From positions 11,570 through 75,569 of the forward strand of contig CAKPSO010000003.1 in NCBI GenBank assembly GCA_934183185.1: DNA of 64,000 bases. Reading direction: 5' to 3'. The notes beneath the pieces were generated by a model. The model did no database searches, was not told the DNA's origin, and saw nothing but the letters and a program-made list of their open reading frames with translations. Source of the DNA: an uncultured Bacilli bacterium. Lineage in GTDB: Bacteria > Bacillota_I > Bacilli_A > RF39 > UBA660. A program made the position numbers and the translations under genes. Positions 63,260 through 64,000 of the stretch are shown here, piece after piece. Within the stretch, counting starts at the first letter, position 1; every line of letters starts with the position of its first letter.

Positions 63260-64000
63260 TTATTCGACCACAAATGGATTATTTTTAGTGCCATCTCCAT
63301 CAGAAATTTGGGTATTAGCGTCCAGATTTAAAACAGGACGAAGGCGGTTCGTACTAGAAGCATTTTCGAATTCGATACCACCTGTAGTACGTACACGGCA
63401 GACACGTGAAGAAGGACTCGCAAAGCCAAAAGGACTCATTGTCCAAAAAGTAATGTTATTATATAAATAATAGTTATTATTACCTTGATTAAAATAACCA
63501 CCTGCATAAACAACTTCATCATAGTTTAGTAAGCCTATACTAGCATTTACGATTCCCTTGCCATTTCCATCACTACTACATTTAAAATCAGGTGTATATT
63601 TATTATAAGTAGTCATTGTAGCACTTCCTGATGTATAACTATCATCATATTTTACTTTTGCTTGTTCACAATAATAAGATCCACTAGCCACATTTTTAAC
63701 TAAGTCTGCTTTACTTCCGATATTTGTTTGATACCAGCTTTCTAATGTTGTTTTAGCATTACTATTATTTGTATAATACATATATGTATAATTATTATAG
63801 TTAGAATTAAATCTATAAGATGTATTATTTATTACATCTTGCATTACGATTCTTATTGTTCCATCTTCGTTAATTCTTACAATTCTCCATGTTTGACCTG
63901 CAAATGAAACATAGTTATTTTCTACATTTCCTCTGAAATAATATGTTGGTTCTCCTGTATTTGTAGCAGTTGATTTATATAATCCACTTTCATCACTTGT
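63260..64000 (-). CDS. Surface protein, third WRIVRINEDGT domain (5' part missing)
   Basis: The frame is open through the right edge, so only the last 247 residues are seen: TSDESGLYKSTATNTG, TYYFRGNVENNYVSFAG, WRIVRINEDGT, YYCEQAKVKYD, CSSDGNGKGIVN, YDEVVYAGGYF, RPVLNLDANTQISDGDGT and a final PFVVE. This is the same domain as at 21366 and 37629; the DNA in the shared part is close to the latter. An internal ATG at 63844 is not the start. If the module rule holds, a signal anchor and an XRE gene should lie further right. Confidence 0.8.
   Translation of the reverse strand, partial: TSDESGLYKSTATNTGEPTYYFRGNVENNYVSFAGQTWRIVRINEDGTIRIVMQDVINNTSYRFNSNYNNYTYMYYTNNSNAKTTLESWYQTNIGSKADLVKNVASGSYYCEQAKVKYDDSYTSGSATMTTYNKYTPDFKCSSDGNGKGIVNASIGLLNYDEVVYAGGYFNQGNNNYYLYNNITFWTMSPFGFASPSSRVCRVRTTGGIEFENASSTNRLRPVLNLDANTQISDGDGTKNNPFVVE

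Noticed and set aside
1..64000. UGA read as Trp, as in Mycoplasma relatives
   Set aside because: TGA ends real genes (8408-9490, pdp, the 29-residue frame), and Trp in conserved motifs is TGG. The standard bacterial code applies.

Overview
The window is AT-rich DNA from a spore-forming, low-GC Bacillota (Firmicutes). It reads with the ordinary bacterial code: TGA ends several genes, for example the glycosyltransferase at 8408-9490, and Trp is TGG. Sporulation genes (spoIIAA, a sigma-F-type factor, spoVAC/AD/AE, spoIVA, spoVIF, dacF, two YjcZ-like peptides), collagen-like GXY proteins of the exosporium type and a type B RNase P RNA place it among the Bacilli or their uncultured gut relatives. 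The repeated WRIVRINEDGT-type surface domain and short divergent genes suggest an uncultured gut lineage; that placement is an inference.

Layout. 1-6774: a cut-off arylsulfotransferase, a membrane-anchored XRE protein and a BceRS-BceAB-like peptide-sensing and export module, all on the minus strand. 6862-9490: two collagen-like proteins behind a sigma-K-like promoter, then a SunS-like glycosyltransferase. 9526-12153: a cell-wall-anchored surface protein and an alpha/beta hydrolase. 12253-14608: a decayed mobile region with IS30 scraps, a 118-bp inverted repeat, a stand-alone HD (ppGpp-hydrolase-like) gene, a broken coiled-coil gene and tRNA-Leu, bounded by a direct repeat of the tRNA 3' flank. 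14666-21234: a third collagen-like protein, scpA/scpB, an RNHCP protein, two unrecognised genes, the spoVA operon and spoIIAA-sigF. 21366-29732: a surface protein with its divergent XRE gene, a P-type ATPase, a group IIC intron relic behind the dacF terminator, dacF, a VanY-like peptidase and pdp. 29810-35227: XRE, ssb and sufCDSUB. 35352-41549: HIT protein, YjcZ peptides, PrsA-like foldase, a shrunken IS3 element, a second surface-protein/XRE pair and RNase J. 41578-49124: two WSEWS membrane proteins, rny, a Tim44-like protein, recA, pgsA, a RodZ-like gene, rnpB and gpsB. 49278-64000: recU-ponA, transporters, DNA repair genes, dnaD, cca, HU, spoIVA, spoVIF, der, an Rpn-type nuclease and a third copy of the surface domain running off the end.

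How it fits together. The sporulation cascade can be read partly from DNA: a sigma-G-like promoter precedes spoVAC, a sigma-E-like promoter precedes spoIVA, and sigma-K-like promoters precede the collagen-like and YjcZ-like genes. The most unusual point is the forespore switch. SpoIIAA lies 13 bp from the sigma gene with no SpoIIAB anti-sigma kinase between them, and its phosphorylation-site serine is valine (D56-E57-V58 where Bacillus subtilis has D-S-S). Other points worth following are the repeated XRE/surface-protein module with equally spaced half-sites, the small decayed island at tRNA-Leu, and the ORF-less group IIC intron sitting exactly behind a terminator hairpin.
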